Assembly (NCBI RefSeq): GCF_910586915.1
Contig: NZ_CAJULN010000014.1
Coordinates: 6,440 to 70,439 of the forward strand
From: an uncultured Bacteroides sp.
GTDB taxonomy: Bacteria > Bacteroidota > Bacteroidia > Bacteroidales > Bacteroidaceae
Length of the DNA stretch: 64,000 bases
Direction of reading: 5' to 3'
The translations under genes and the position numbers were made by a program. Shown piece after piece: positions 17,253-26,688 of the stretch; the stretch's first letter is position 1, and each line of letters opens with the position of its first letter. Under the pieces are notes generated by a model, which was given only the letters and a program-made list of their open reading frames with translations, made no database searches and was not told the DNA's origin.

Positions 17253-17903
17253 ATGATTTACGGATACATTAGAGTAAGCAGTGATAAACAAACTGTAGAG
17301 AATCAGCGTTTTGAAATTAATAATTTCTGTGAGCGCAATAAACTAGTGATAGATGGTTGGATAGAGGAAACCATCAGTGGTACAAAATCTTATAGTAAGT
17401 GAGAACTTGGTAAACTTTTGAAACGTGTAAACAAGGATGACCTTATTATATGTGCCGAGTTGTCACGGCTTGGTAGGAATCTGTTCATGATCATGGAAAT
17501 ATTGAATATTTGCATGACTAAGGAATGTAAGGTTTGGACAATAAAAGACAACTATCGCTTAGGCGAAGACATCCAAAGTAAGGTGTTAGCTTTCGCCTTC
17601 GGTTTATCTGCGGAGATTGAGCGGAATCTTATTAGCCAGCGCACAAAAGAAGCCTTAGCAAGATTAAAGTCTGAGGGAAAGCCAATAGGGCGTGCTACTG
17701 GGCGTAGAAACAATCGCCCAAATTCGAAATGCGAAGCTAAACATCTCTTTATTGTAAAGCAGTTATCAGAAGGAGTAAGTATTCCAATAATAGCCAAAAA
17801 AATAAAAGTTGCGAGAGGAACTCTATATCGGTATTTGGCATATACTGGTATTCGTTTACCTACTAAATCTGTTAATGGCAGATGGGAAAGAGGAATCTAT
17901 TAA
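17253..17903 (+). pseudogene. Serine recombinase (DNA invertase) interrupted by an in-frame TGA
   Basis: The full reading frame would be about 216 residues. Its N-terminal resolvase domain begins IYGYIRVSSDKQTVENQRFE, and includes LIICAELSRLGRNLFM, DIQSKVLAFAFGLSAEIERN and a C-terminal helix-turn-helix (VSIPIIAKKIKVARGTLYRYL). TGA at 17400-17402 replaces one codon (probably arginine, before ELGKLLKRV) with no frame change. As written, only the first 49 residues are made, so the invertase is inactive unless the stop is read through. Its 3' end overlaps the adjacent target-recognition cassette, whose shuffling it presumably controlled. Confidence 0.8.
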
Positions 17904-18381
17904 TATCGTCCAGTTTTTGAAGACAAATTCAGGAAAGAAAGGTGAAGGAATGCCAGTTGTCCGCAATCCTCAATTCTACTTTAGGGAGGGATTTTGTTGG
18001 ATAGATGTAAATTCTACTTATCTTAAAGCAAGACTGAAAGGTAATGGCGTATTTGATGTTTTAAGTATGAGTTTATTCTCTATGAACCAAATACCTGATT
18101 GGTATTACGTTAGCCTTATTAATTCGGAGCTTATTAGTCTCTATGTAGATAATTTTGTGAACAATACATCTCATTTCCAAATAAATGATGCGAGGCAGTT
18201 ACCAATCGTAATACCAAATTTAAAAATTTTGAATAAAATAGAACAGTTATGTAAAGAGGCGATTTGTTTAAAGAAAGATAGTTTTTCTTCCTTGGTTGAT
18301 AGAACAACTGCGGAAGAAAAACTATTAGCATTGCAACGAGATTTGGATTATTATGTACAAGCAGAACTATATGGAATATAA
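17884..18381 (+). CDS. Silent target-recognition cassette 1 of the Eco57I-type methylase
   Basis: A 165-residue open frame homologous to the methylase C-terminus: VQFLKTNS, FYFREGFCWIDVNSTYLKARLK, YVDNFVNNTSHFQINDARQLPIVIP, ending QAELYGI. It has no methyltransferase domain. It lies opposite to the methylase gene and is flanked by the inverted repeats, so it looks like an unexpressed alternative specificity cassette. Its 3' end overlaps cassette 2 tail to tail by about 15 bp (18367-18381). Confidence 0.72.
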   Translation, partial: GKEESINIVQFLKTNSGKKGEGMPVVRNPQFYFREGFCWIDVNSTYLKARLKGNGVFDVLSMSLFSMNQIPDWYYVSLINSELISLYVDNFVNNTSHFQINDARQLPIVIPNLKILNKIEQLCKEAICLKKDSFSSLVDRTTAEEKLLALQRDLDYYVQAELYGI

Positions 18382-18771
18382 GCATGCTATTAAATTGTCA
18401 TTTTCCTCTTCTATTATTTCCAACTCTGATTGAATTGATATGTCTGTTGTTATACCTTTAGCAACAGACTTTTTTAACTCAAAAGCACTGGTAAATAATC
18501 TGTTACACGATTTTAATATCTCATTATCTGGAATTAATACAGGAATTAATTTAGCATCTCCTGTTGTACAATGAGAAGTCGAATTAATAAAATTATCAAC
18601 GTATATAGCTGCAAATCTAGAGTTCATTAAAGAAATCAGATAGAACTCTGGAACCTGGTTGACACAAGAAAAGAAACTCATGCTTTCTGTGCTTTGTACA
18701 GTCTTTTCTTTCTTTTTGCATTTCATATATGTTGTCAAAACATTATTCCAACAAAATCCCTCTGTGTTTAG
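18367..18771 (-). pseudogene. Silent target-recognition cassette 2 (partial)
   Basis: This minus-strand open frame begins within the EGFCW core and continues VLTTYMKCKKKEKTVQSTESM, ALMNS-like and IYVDNFINSTSHCTTGDAKLIPVLIP, ending CLYSI. It lacks the VQFLKT/FYFR half present in the other two cassettes and is out of frame with the methylase fragment upstream. It is a donor cassette or a leftover of earlier recombination. No start codon or ribosome-binding site is convincing. Confidence 0.65.
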
Positions 18772-19200
18772 AGATTATAAATTTTCTCAACATAAGAATC
18801 CACTTCTTTCTGGATGACATCAAGAGCATTGTTCGTTGTGTGTCCTTTCTTTATTTTAATTGCATTTGAGACAAATGATTTTGCCTGCTCATCATCTGTC
18901 GATGTAGGAATGATGATGGGTAACTGACGTGCATCATTAATCTGAAATGTCTGAGTATTATTGACGAAGTTGTCAACATAATGACTAATCAAGGTTGAGT
19001 TTATCATTGTGATGATGTAGTCTTCTGAAAGCAAATTAGAAACTCCAAAAATGCTCATACTTTTGACGTCATGTATGCTTTTTTCTTTCTTACGGCACTT
19101 CAGAAACATTGTGTTTATATCACTCCAACACAATCCCTCCCTAAAGTAGAACGTATAACCTTGGTATCGCGCCCTTGGATCTGTCTTCAAAAACTGGACG
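18768..19200 (-). pseudogene. Target-recognition C-terminus of the methylase, separated by a stop codon
   Basis: It continues the methylase reading frame directly after TAG (19201-19203): NVQFLKTDP, FYFREGLCWSDINTMFLKCRKKEK, YVDNFVNNTQTFQINDARQLPIIIP, ending VEKIYNL. It is in the same frame as 19203-21362 (no shift), so one nonsense codon cuts the specificity region off the catalytic part. The inverted repeat starts three bases after the stop, so the stop lies in the constant part and inversion would not remove it. Confidence 0.75.
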
Positions 19201-21362
19201 TTCTACTTAGACCAAGCAATGGCAAATGGGGTTTCAAGATACCAGCGATTACCGTCTTTGTCTCCCTTGTCGTAAGGCACATAGAAGTTTTTTGAGGTAT
19301 CAATGCCGTTCTCCTTCTCATCTTTGGTCAGCTCATCAACGTTTGCCAGTTCACTATCATCAATGATTTTATAGATATAGCCCTGTCCGAAAATGTCACG
19401 GCCATACTTCTCTTTGAGATTGTCGAAGAGGTTTGCTATTTCTTTTTCCGAGAGGGATGCCAAGAATTCCTTTTCGTTGGCATAGGCGTCCAATCCTTCC
19501 ACCTTAATTTTCTTTTTCTTAATGGCTTCTACCAGTTTCTTGGGTCGTGACTCTATGATATTCTTCGCCCATTTTGTGGAACGGTGCACAGCAATGTACT
19601 TACCGTTGTTGGCCGTTGCAAGTCCTTGTCCTCCCTCTGTAAGGCAGCCCAATAAAGCAATATCGCCTGGTTTTAGGCTGGCACGATAGGCTTCCAACTC
19701 CTTATGGTTTTGAGAAATCTTCTTTGATGTCTCAATCTTGCTCCACCATTTGTCATATAGTTCTTTCACTTTCTTCCCATAGAGTTCATAGATGCGCAAA
19801 TTCAGTGGCGTAGGTTTGAATATTACGGAGTTCTGCGCATTTATGAACATGCTTTGTTGAATAGGAGTGAACACAATGGGATGAGACAAATCTGCAGTAC
19901 CATCATAGAAATTAACAATGTGCTCATCTACCATCGGCTGCTTAACAGTTTGTGTGATGCAGGTGTCAACCATTGCTGCTTCAAAAGGATTGGCTGTATC
20001 AAAAATATAGCGAATGGTATTTGACAACAATAAATCTCTCATATTGCGCTTGGTCTGTGTCGTCCAAAACGTCTTTGGTGTGATATAAGTTAGTGTTCCA
20101 CCATCTTTACAGAGAGCCAATCCTTTGAATGTAAAAAGATTGTATGTGTCATCAGAAAAGCCAAACTCCTTTTCATACTTCACTTTGTCTTCTTCCTTTA
20201 CTCCTTTAGTAGAAATATATGGCGGATTACCAATCACTATGTCAAACTTCTCTTTAAGACAGAACATCCATTCGGGGTCAAAGAAGGAAGACACTGAATT
20301 TTGGTCATATGGATTCCATTCCGTTATCTGCTTGACTGCGGCTTCAAATCCTGTGATTTCGCCTTTGTTCTGCTCTTTGGCAATTTCTGCTTTTGTCGCT
20401 TTTATGCGTACTGTCAGTTCCTTGCGCTTCTTCTTGTTGATGTCCTCACGAAACAAAGAGTCAGGATGCTCTACTACACCGAACAGTGTTTGCTCTACGG
20501 GATGAGTTTTGTCTACCCACACTTCATCCTTGTACAATTCCCATTCATCAGAGAGTTGCTGCAAGAGTCGTTCATGTGCTGCAATTTTTTCAAGGTCAGG
20601 CTTTTGGGCATGGCTGACTATATAGTCGAGCAGCTGTTGGCGGGTGGCATTGTCTTGACGCTCACTTCGTTTCTTGGCTACACGACCTTTCGCAAGGAAG
20701 TGGTCGTTGCGGATACAGAGCAGTTTTTCTTTCATGCTATCCAGTTTCTCGTCGTTCGTCCAATCGTCCTCGTAGTTGCGTATATTGGCACTGATGAGCG
20801 TGTTGGCTGCAACGAACTTTGTTTCCAGGTTAGGAAGAGTGTTGATGCCAAAGTTCGTTTCGGGAGAACTAAAGTCGATGTCATTCTGCTCGCAGATAAG
20901 CGAGATGAAGAAACGCAGTTTACATATAAGCATGGCGATTGGCTGGATATCAACGCCATAGACACAATTCTCAATGATAGTGAGTTTGAGTTGGTAGCGG
21001 TCGACCGTATCTCCCTTGAGCAACTCTATGATGTCAACAATACGCAAGAGACACCCCATGGGGAACGCTCCCGAGCCGCAGGCTGGGTCGAGTATCTTGA
21101 CTTGTTTGAGCGCGTTGGCGATAGCATCCTTGTTGCTATCTGTCCAATCTGTAGAAACGGTTCTCTCTTTAAATAGTGCATTCAATTTTTCTTCGCTTAT
21201 TCGGTCGAGTCGTTTGCCAAGGAGATAACTCTTTATGGCCTCGTCCACCATATAGTCGACGATGGGACGCGGCGTATAGAATGAGCCAGTGGATTTGCGT
21301 GCCGATTCCTGTGTTTCGGGATTGTATGCCGCTAAAAGGTTCTCGAACACACGACCGAGCAA
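19201..21362 (-). pseudogene. Eco57I-type adenine-N6 methyltransferase, catalytic fragment
   Basis: This is the 719-residue catalytic part of a class I N6-adenine methylase. Counting from LLGRVFENLLAAYNPET, the SAM-binding motif I is LDPACGSGAFPMG at about 91-103 and the catalytic motif IV is NPPYIST at about 375-381. At its 5' end the frame is broken relative to the N-terminal fragment by an apparent 1-base loss near 21380. At its 3' end an in-frame TAG removes the target-recognition domain. The protein encoded as written would lack both ends, so modification activity is doubtful. Confidence 0.82.
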
Positions 21363-22582
21363 TTCGGGGTCAAGCGATATGACGGCTCCGTAGGCGAGTT
21401 CTCTTCGATGGTGAAGTTGTATTGCTTCAACAAATTAATGAGTCCAGGTTGGTCTTCATCATCATTAAAGAAAAGAATGTTGGGAACAAACGCCCGATAC
21501 TTGAAGTTACCATTAGATGATTTGGTAGCATTGCGGCTAAAGCCGTCATAAAAAATGTCATATTCTTGGTTGAGATACAAATCTTTGGGTTTGTCGAGAC
21601 ACTCAAAGAGTCCACCGTTCAGAAACGGAACGTGGGCAAAGAGAGTCAGTATCTCCTCTTCTTTCTGTTGGAACATTTCCTTGTAGCGGTAAAGGTTCCG
21701 TGTATCACGTCCAGACTTGGAGGCAGCAAAACAGCGAGGATTGCCCTCCTCATCGATAATGGCACAGTTGAGCGTGGCAAAAAAGAGGTTTTGCAGGATG
21801 GCATTATAGTAGTTGCCATCAATGTGCGATGTTTCATCAAAGTCAACAAGAATGGACTTTAACTGTTTCGGGTTAAAGATACTGTCAGGCACCAGTCCTT
21901 TCTGTTTAATGAACCACACGAAGAGCAGACGTGTTATCATGCGTATCAACTTGACATTGATGTTCTCTCGGTCATCCTTCTCGGTGTTGGGATTGTTGGG
22001 GAAGGTGACGTTTATATCCTCAGACAAAGCCCACAAATACCAATTGTAGAGCTTGTTATAAAAATCTTTCGATAGTGCTTCCACGGAGAACGCTTCCTTG
22101 ATGTTGGTAAAAGAAAGACCTTTCTGTTGCAAGTCGATGAAACGGGCTACTGGTGTGTTATAATGACTTCCTTTGTCACCCAGTACAAAAGTGTAACGTT
22201 TAGGCGATGTTGCCTCACCATTAATATCACAAATGAATGACAAACGCCAATGGTCGCCACTATCAAATACCACCAATGCCGCATCAAATTCGCCCCAAGT
22301 AGGGTTGATAAATGATTTTACGAGATTGCGAAGTCCTACACGTTTATTTGCGACAGAGCCTTGACGGATATTATAATGAAACAAACCTATACGGTAACTA
22401 TCAGTAGTATTTATGTTACCTAAATAGTAGCCTTCATCCGAAGTGTTCTCAATAATTCTTTCAGGCTTCTCTTTCAATTCACTTGCATTGAAAAAGTGTT
22501 GCGAAAAGCTATACCATTGTGTCAAGTTGAATGACGATTGGAATATGTTTCTTAAACTATCTGAGGTATATATAGTTGCCAT
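21332..22582 (-). pseudogene. N-terminal fragment of the Eco57I-type methylase
   Basis: 416 residues beginning ATIYTSDSLRNIFQ, in family up to FTIEENSPTE. After that it reads PSYRLTPNCSVVCSRTF, whereas the +1 frame reads VISLDPELLGRVFENL, the expected continuation. A missing G in a GAGGCCGTC-like stretch near 21378-21384 explains this. The full-length gene (22582 down to 18768) would give about 1270 residues. It lies 26 bp downstream of the helicase gene in the same direction. Confidence 0.8.
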
Positions 22583-22608
22583 AGTAATATTGGTTTATAG
22601 TGAGTGAT

Positions 22609-25600
22609 TTATTTGAAACTCTCTGAAATAATGATTTGTGGATTGGAAATATCTTGGGCATCGTGGCGTTGCTCCTTGTTCATCGTCTGATACTCGCTAA
22701 GTAGTTCCGAAATTTTGTTTTGTAAACTATACTCGTTTTGTTTCATCTTTGCACGGTCGTTCTTGTATTCACGAGACAAAGTTTTCAAGTAACGAGGTAG
22801 TTGGGCATAGATACCTTCATTGATATATCCCATCAACACATCGCATTGTGATTTCAATTCATTATCGGTTGTTATCTGCTTGATAGTACGCAAGAACTTG
22901 TTGGCTTCAAGCGAAGTCTTGTCAAGGTCAGTGCGGTTGATGGATGATGTATCGGCAGCCTCCACATATTCGGTCGTATATTGAGCTAATGCACTATTTA
23001 CATGTTTGTAGTGTTGCTCTTCTTTAGAAAATGGCACAGGCTGTTCTTCTGGCTTCGCTTTGAGATATTTTACTGCTTCAAGGAAGTCAATAACCTCCAC
23101 ACTAGTTGCTGATGCCAAATAGAACTCTGTTTTAACATTGGAAGAAACAAATATTATAGACTTACCGCTATGCTTTCCTGTATCACGCATTACACGGCTC
23201 TTCATTGGCAGTGCCTTGATTTTGTGATACAGTTTGCGGTCGCTATTATAGAGTTCACGTACCTCACGCAATAGGGCAATTTTCTTGTCAATGCTATCCT
23301 TTACATTGCTATCGAACATCTGGAACTCCTTTACAATCTCCTCTTTGGAGTAGATTTGTGCATCTTCGCCAAATGCCGAATGGAAACCTTGCAACTTGAC
23401 AAGGGCATTCTTATATAACTGAATTTCTTTATCTCCCTGTTGAGATGGGTAGAACATATAGTTGTAGATGTTGGTAGCAACTGATCCGATACGGTTTACA
23501 CGACCGATGCGCTGCATCAATCGGGTAGCGTTCCAAGGTGAATCATAATTGACAATCACATTAGAACGATGCAAGTTCACACCTTCCGCTAACACATCAG
23601 AGGTAATGATAATGTTGTACCTCATAGAATCGCTGTCAAAGTTTGCATCAAAATTTTCCTTGATGGTCTGCCCCAAACGATTGCGGTTGGCTGCTGTAAC
23701 CATTAAGACATCGGAACGACCAATTTCCTTTGTAAGTCTATCGTACAAATAGTTCAGTGTATCTACACTTTCGGAGAACAATACCAATTTGCCCGATGGA
23801 TTTCTCTCTTTATCGAAGAAGTTATGAGTAAGGTTTTCTTGGAACTTATCGAATTTTGGGTCGTCATTTTCTTTCTCCCAATCTGCATTGAGTTGTTCCA
23901 ATATCTCACGGTCGTGATGGAGCATTTCAACAAAGTCGGAACTGAAAGCATCTGCGGTAAAGAGTATATCTTCTGTGGCATATCCTTTTGTAATAGCATA
24001 CTCTATAATCTCGTCAAGTTCCATATTCTTTGCTTGAAGATCTTTTACTTTCAAGTCAGGAGCAATGATAACCTTGTCCTCTTCAAACATCTTAATCATA
24101 TCGGTTGTGATACGAAGAAGTGTGCGGAGCGACTTCTTGAAAGCATAGAAACTACTCTCCAATCGCTTTACCATATGGACACGATAGATAGCTGCCAATG
24201 TCTGACCGATATGTACAGCATTCTTGTACTTGTTACGATATTCAGGCTTCAAAAACTCTACTGCACGATAACGAGCATAAGTTAGTCCCTTGCCCTCTGG
24301 ATTCTCATCTGTTTTCCCGTCGGTTAATTGTTTCAATGTTTCGTAGAAACGATTACTTGTGTCGGAGTCCATCACGTACTCCAATTCGTTAGGTGGCAGA
24401 ATATTGGGGAATATGATGCCCTGAGACTTGATGTCTGCTCTATAATCAGGGTCATTTAGAATGTTGTTGCGTGTACGACGAACTGTTACTTTGTCGATAA
24501 CCTTACTACGGATTTGCTCATATATTTTATCCACTTCGGATGTAACATCACGCTGGTCACGTTCACGCATCAATCGCTTGTAGTCCAATATGTATTCTGA
24601 GAAGAAACCTTTGAGGTTTGGAACTCCATCAATGGTACAACTCTGACTGTTTTGGAACAGCAATAATTGATTCTGCAAATCATCGGGACGGTTGTTGAGC
24701 GGAGTTGCTGAAAGAAGCATCACTTTCTTCTGTGAACTCTTCAATAAACCCATATTTATGCAAGGAGACTTGCATATCTTCTGCAACTCGTCATACTTGC
24801 CCGAACTATCGCTACGGAAACCGTGTGCTTCATCGACAATGATTAGATCAAACTCCTCTTTATCCTTGTAGTTGTCTTTACCGTCAAGAACTTTGGATAG
24901 GCTACCATTAGTGATAAACTGAGCTTTTTTGTAGATGCCGAACAACTTGAATGTATTTCTCCAGTTGTCTTCCAGAGCAGGAGGATAAACAACAAGGATA
25001 TTGGTGTTTTTACCGTTAGCCTCTACAAATCGCTTGGCTATCATTGTAGCAATCATAGTCTTTCCCAAACCTACAACATCAGCAAGAAACAAGCCGTTAT
25101 GCTGCATCAGCATCTGATAGCCTTGAATAACGGCATCTTTTTGATATTTCAAATCCTTGACACCATCGGGCAACTGAATAGAAAAATCATCTTCCACTTG
25201 GTCGCCAAAAGTATCGATAAGCACTTTTATGTATAGTTCGTATGGCGTTGGCTGATAACCCAAATATGTTTTCTTCTTGTACTCTTCAATATCTTCTACA
25301 GTCAATGGCACAGCTTCATTCCACAAAGCCCAAAACTCATCAGAGCAATACTTCACATCGTCAAAGTCTTTCATCGCTACATTAAGTTCGTATTGTGGTG
25401 GTTGCTTAATGCCTAAACCCGAATCAGAGATATTTGACGATCCCATAATAACCCAACCATCGCTATGTTCGCTATGATTTTGTGGCAAACAGAGATAGAA
25501 TTTAGCGTGCAAGTTTTTAGTAGCGTGGATACGCATTTGTAAGCGTCCTGAAACAAGGTCTTCACACATCTGTAAAATACCCTCTTCTACTTCAGGAGAA

Positions 25601-25902
25601 TATTGGGCATTAATAATGTCCTCTTTGAAGCCGTTGTGATAGATTTCTTTCGCTTTATCTTCGTCTGCTAACATCAATAGAGCTTTATTGTGTTTGCGAA
25701 AAATATCATCAATATTAATACCTACCAATATTTTAATTTCTGATACATTACCCAACTCTTTTCGTAATTTAAAATAACCAGATGAGCGAAAAAATCCAAC
25801 AACTGCTAAAAAACTATCGAAATTTATCATATCAGCAGCAATACCTTTGAATTTATCAAACAAGGTGTTTCCTGTGCTGTTTGTGAAAAATTTTGTACTC
25901 AT
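22609..25902 (-). CDS. PLD-nuclease/SNF2-helicase restriction protein
   Basis: A 1097-residue intact protein. The N-terminal phospholipase-D-like nuclease domain (to about 190) has NLHAKFYLCL and GSSNISDSGLG. The SNF2/superfamily 2 helicase domain has Walker A LADVVGLGKTM at about 277, DEAH in LIIVDEAHGFRS at about 355, and motif VI QRIGRVNRIG at about 800. It is followed by a long helical C-terminus. Paired with an Eco57I-type methylase, it is the likely DNA-translocating restriction component of a defence system. It remains intact although the methylase is broken. Confidence 0.85.
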   Translation of the reverse strand: MSTKFFTNSTGNTLFDKFKGIAADMINFDSFLAVVGFFRSSGYFKLRKELGNVSEIKILVGINIDDIFRKHNKALLMLADEDKAKEIYHNGFKEDIINAQYSPEVEEGILQMCEDLVSGRLQMRIHATKNLHAKFYLCLPQNHSEHSDGWVIMGSSNISDSGLGIKQPPQYELNVAMKDFDDVKYCSDEFWALWNEAVPLTVEDIEEYKKKTYLGYQPTPYELYIKVLIDTFGDQVEDDFSIQLPDGVKDLKYQKDAVIQGYQMLMQHNGLFLADVVGLGKTMIATMIAKRFVEANGKNTNILVVYPPALEDNWRNTFKLFGIYKKAQFITNGSLSKVLDGKDNYKDKEEFDLIIVDEAHGFRSDSSGKYDELQKICKSPCINMGLLKSSQKKVMLLSATPLNNRPDDLQNQLLLFQNSQSCTIDGVPNLKGFFSEYILDYKRLMRERDQRDVTSEVDKIYEQIRSKVIDKVTVRRTRNNILNDPDYRADIKSQGIIFPNILPPNELEYVMDSDTSNRFYETLKQLTDGKTDENPEGKGLTYARYRAVEFLKPEYRNKYKNAVHIGQTLAAIYRVHMVKRLESSFYAFKKSLRTLLRITTDMIKMFEEDKVIIAPDLKVKDLQAKNMELDEIIEYAITKGYATEDILFTADAFSSDFVEMLHHDREILEQLNADWEKENDDPKFDKFQENLTHNFFDKERNPSGKLVLFSESVDTLNYLYDRLTKEIGRSDVLMVTAANRNRLGQTIKENFDANFDSDSMRYNIIITSDVLAEGVNLHRSNVIVNYDSPWNATRLMQRIGRVNRIGSVATNIYNYMFYPSQQGDKEIQLYKNALVKLQGFHSAFGEDAQIYSKEEIVKEFQMFDSNVKDSIDKKIALLREVRELYNSDRKLYHKIKALPMKSRVMRDTGKHSGKSIIFVSSNVKTEFYLASATSVEVIDFLEAVKYLKAKPEEQPVPFSKEEQHYKHVNSALAQYTTEYVEAADTSSINRTDLDKTSLEANKFLRTIKQITTDNELKSQCDVLMGYINEGIYAQLPRYLKTLSREYKNDRAKMKQNEYSLQNKISELLSEYQTMNKEQRHDAQDISNPQIIISESFK

Positions 25903-25956
25903 TATTATTCGTGTTAAAATTTAATTAGAAATAAGTGACGCTAATAATACTAATTG

Positions 25957-26505
25957 TTATTGAGCATTTTCTTTTTCTCTCCTTTCCTTAACTTTCTCCA
26001 ATCCCGGCATCTTTTTAGCCAATGCACTTTCTCCAGCAGGAAAATAGAGAGGAAAAACTTTATATAAGAAACCCACAACTTCACTACGGCTTTTATCCAT
26101 ATTGTAAAAAGCAGAGCAGACAAAGTACATTAGTTCTTGCTGACTACATGTTTCTTTGGGCTGTATGCTTATTGAGGGAGCAACTATCAAGTCATGTTCA
26201 GCAAATGATAGAGCACTGGCAAGAATAGCTTCCTGTTCTTCTTCGGTAAACATCTTTATTTTCCCAGCTAACCATTCAAGCTCTCTTTGCCGGAGTGCTT
26301 GTTGTTTTTCGTTTTGATGCTCCAATAGGATTGCTACATTTTCTTGTTGCTTTTCTGTCAAGGCGTTTTCTAATGCTTGGTTCTTTCGTTTAAGAACGTT
26401 GAATTTTAGCAAAGCAGCAATGTACATACAGAAATATCCTATTGCAATATCGAATATTAGGACAAGCAGATAATTGTTACTTGAGTTTTGTTGCCCACTA
26501 TTCAC
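25957..26505 (-). CDS. Unknown membrane-anchored coiled-coil protein upstream of the restriction helicase
   Basis: A 182-residue protein. One N-terminal transmembrane segment (YLLVLIFDIAIGYFCMYIAALL, about 12-34) precedes a coiled coil (about 40-85, Lys/Glu/Gln-rich) and a soluble helical C-terminus. I recognise no family. It lies 54 bp upstream of the helicase gene in the same direction, so it may be the first gene of the restriction operon. An imperfect palindrome (CACTAAATATATTCAGTG) overlaps its start region at about 26502-26519. Confidence 0.6.
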   Translation of the reverse strand: MNSGQQNSSNNYLLVLIFDIAIGYFCMYIAALLKFNVLKRKNQALENALTEKQQENVAILLEHQNEKQQALRQRELEWLAGKIKMFTEEEQEAILASALSFAEHDLIVAPSISIQPKETCSQQELMYFVCSAFYNMDKSRSEVVGFLYKVFPLYFPAGESALAKKMPGLEKVKERREKENAQ

Positions 26506-26688
26506 TAAATATATTCAGTGAAACTTAGTTTTATAGGTTGTCTTTGTATATCAAATATTTGCAGATGTTTTCATTTAGTTTGAATACTCACGAAATTTCA
26601 CGGTTTTAGAAAATATTGGTACTATTTGATACCATATTTCGGGATATATTTTGTACCTTTGCATCACAGTAATCAAGATATATCGCGT

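Larger units (their letters stand above)
17907..19200. repeat. Invertible segment: nested inverted repeats around target-recognition cassettes
   Basis: The 19-bp CGTCCAGTTTTTGAAGACA at 17907-17925 is exactly inverted at 19182-19200. A second exact 20-bp inverted pair, TTCTACTTTAGGGAGGGATT, lies at 17974-17993 and 19132-19151. A third match (16 bp) links 17986-18001 to 18747-18762 in inverse orientation. The pairs fall at equivalent places in homologous coding sequence, so inversion would swap the methylase C-terminal specificity region. Confidence 0.82.

Noticed and set aside
18768..25902. Calling the restriction locus BREX or DISARM
   Set aside because: No PglZ, BrxC, BrxL, DrmA or DrmB-like genes are present; only the methylase and a PLD-SNF2 helicase are seen, so neither name is justified.
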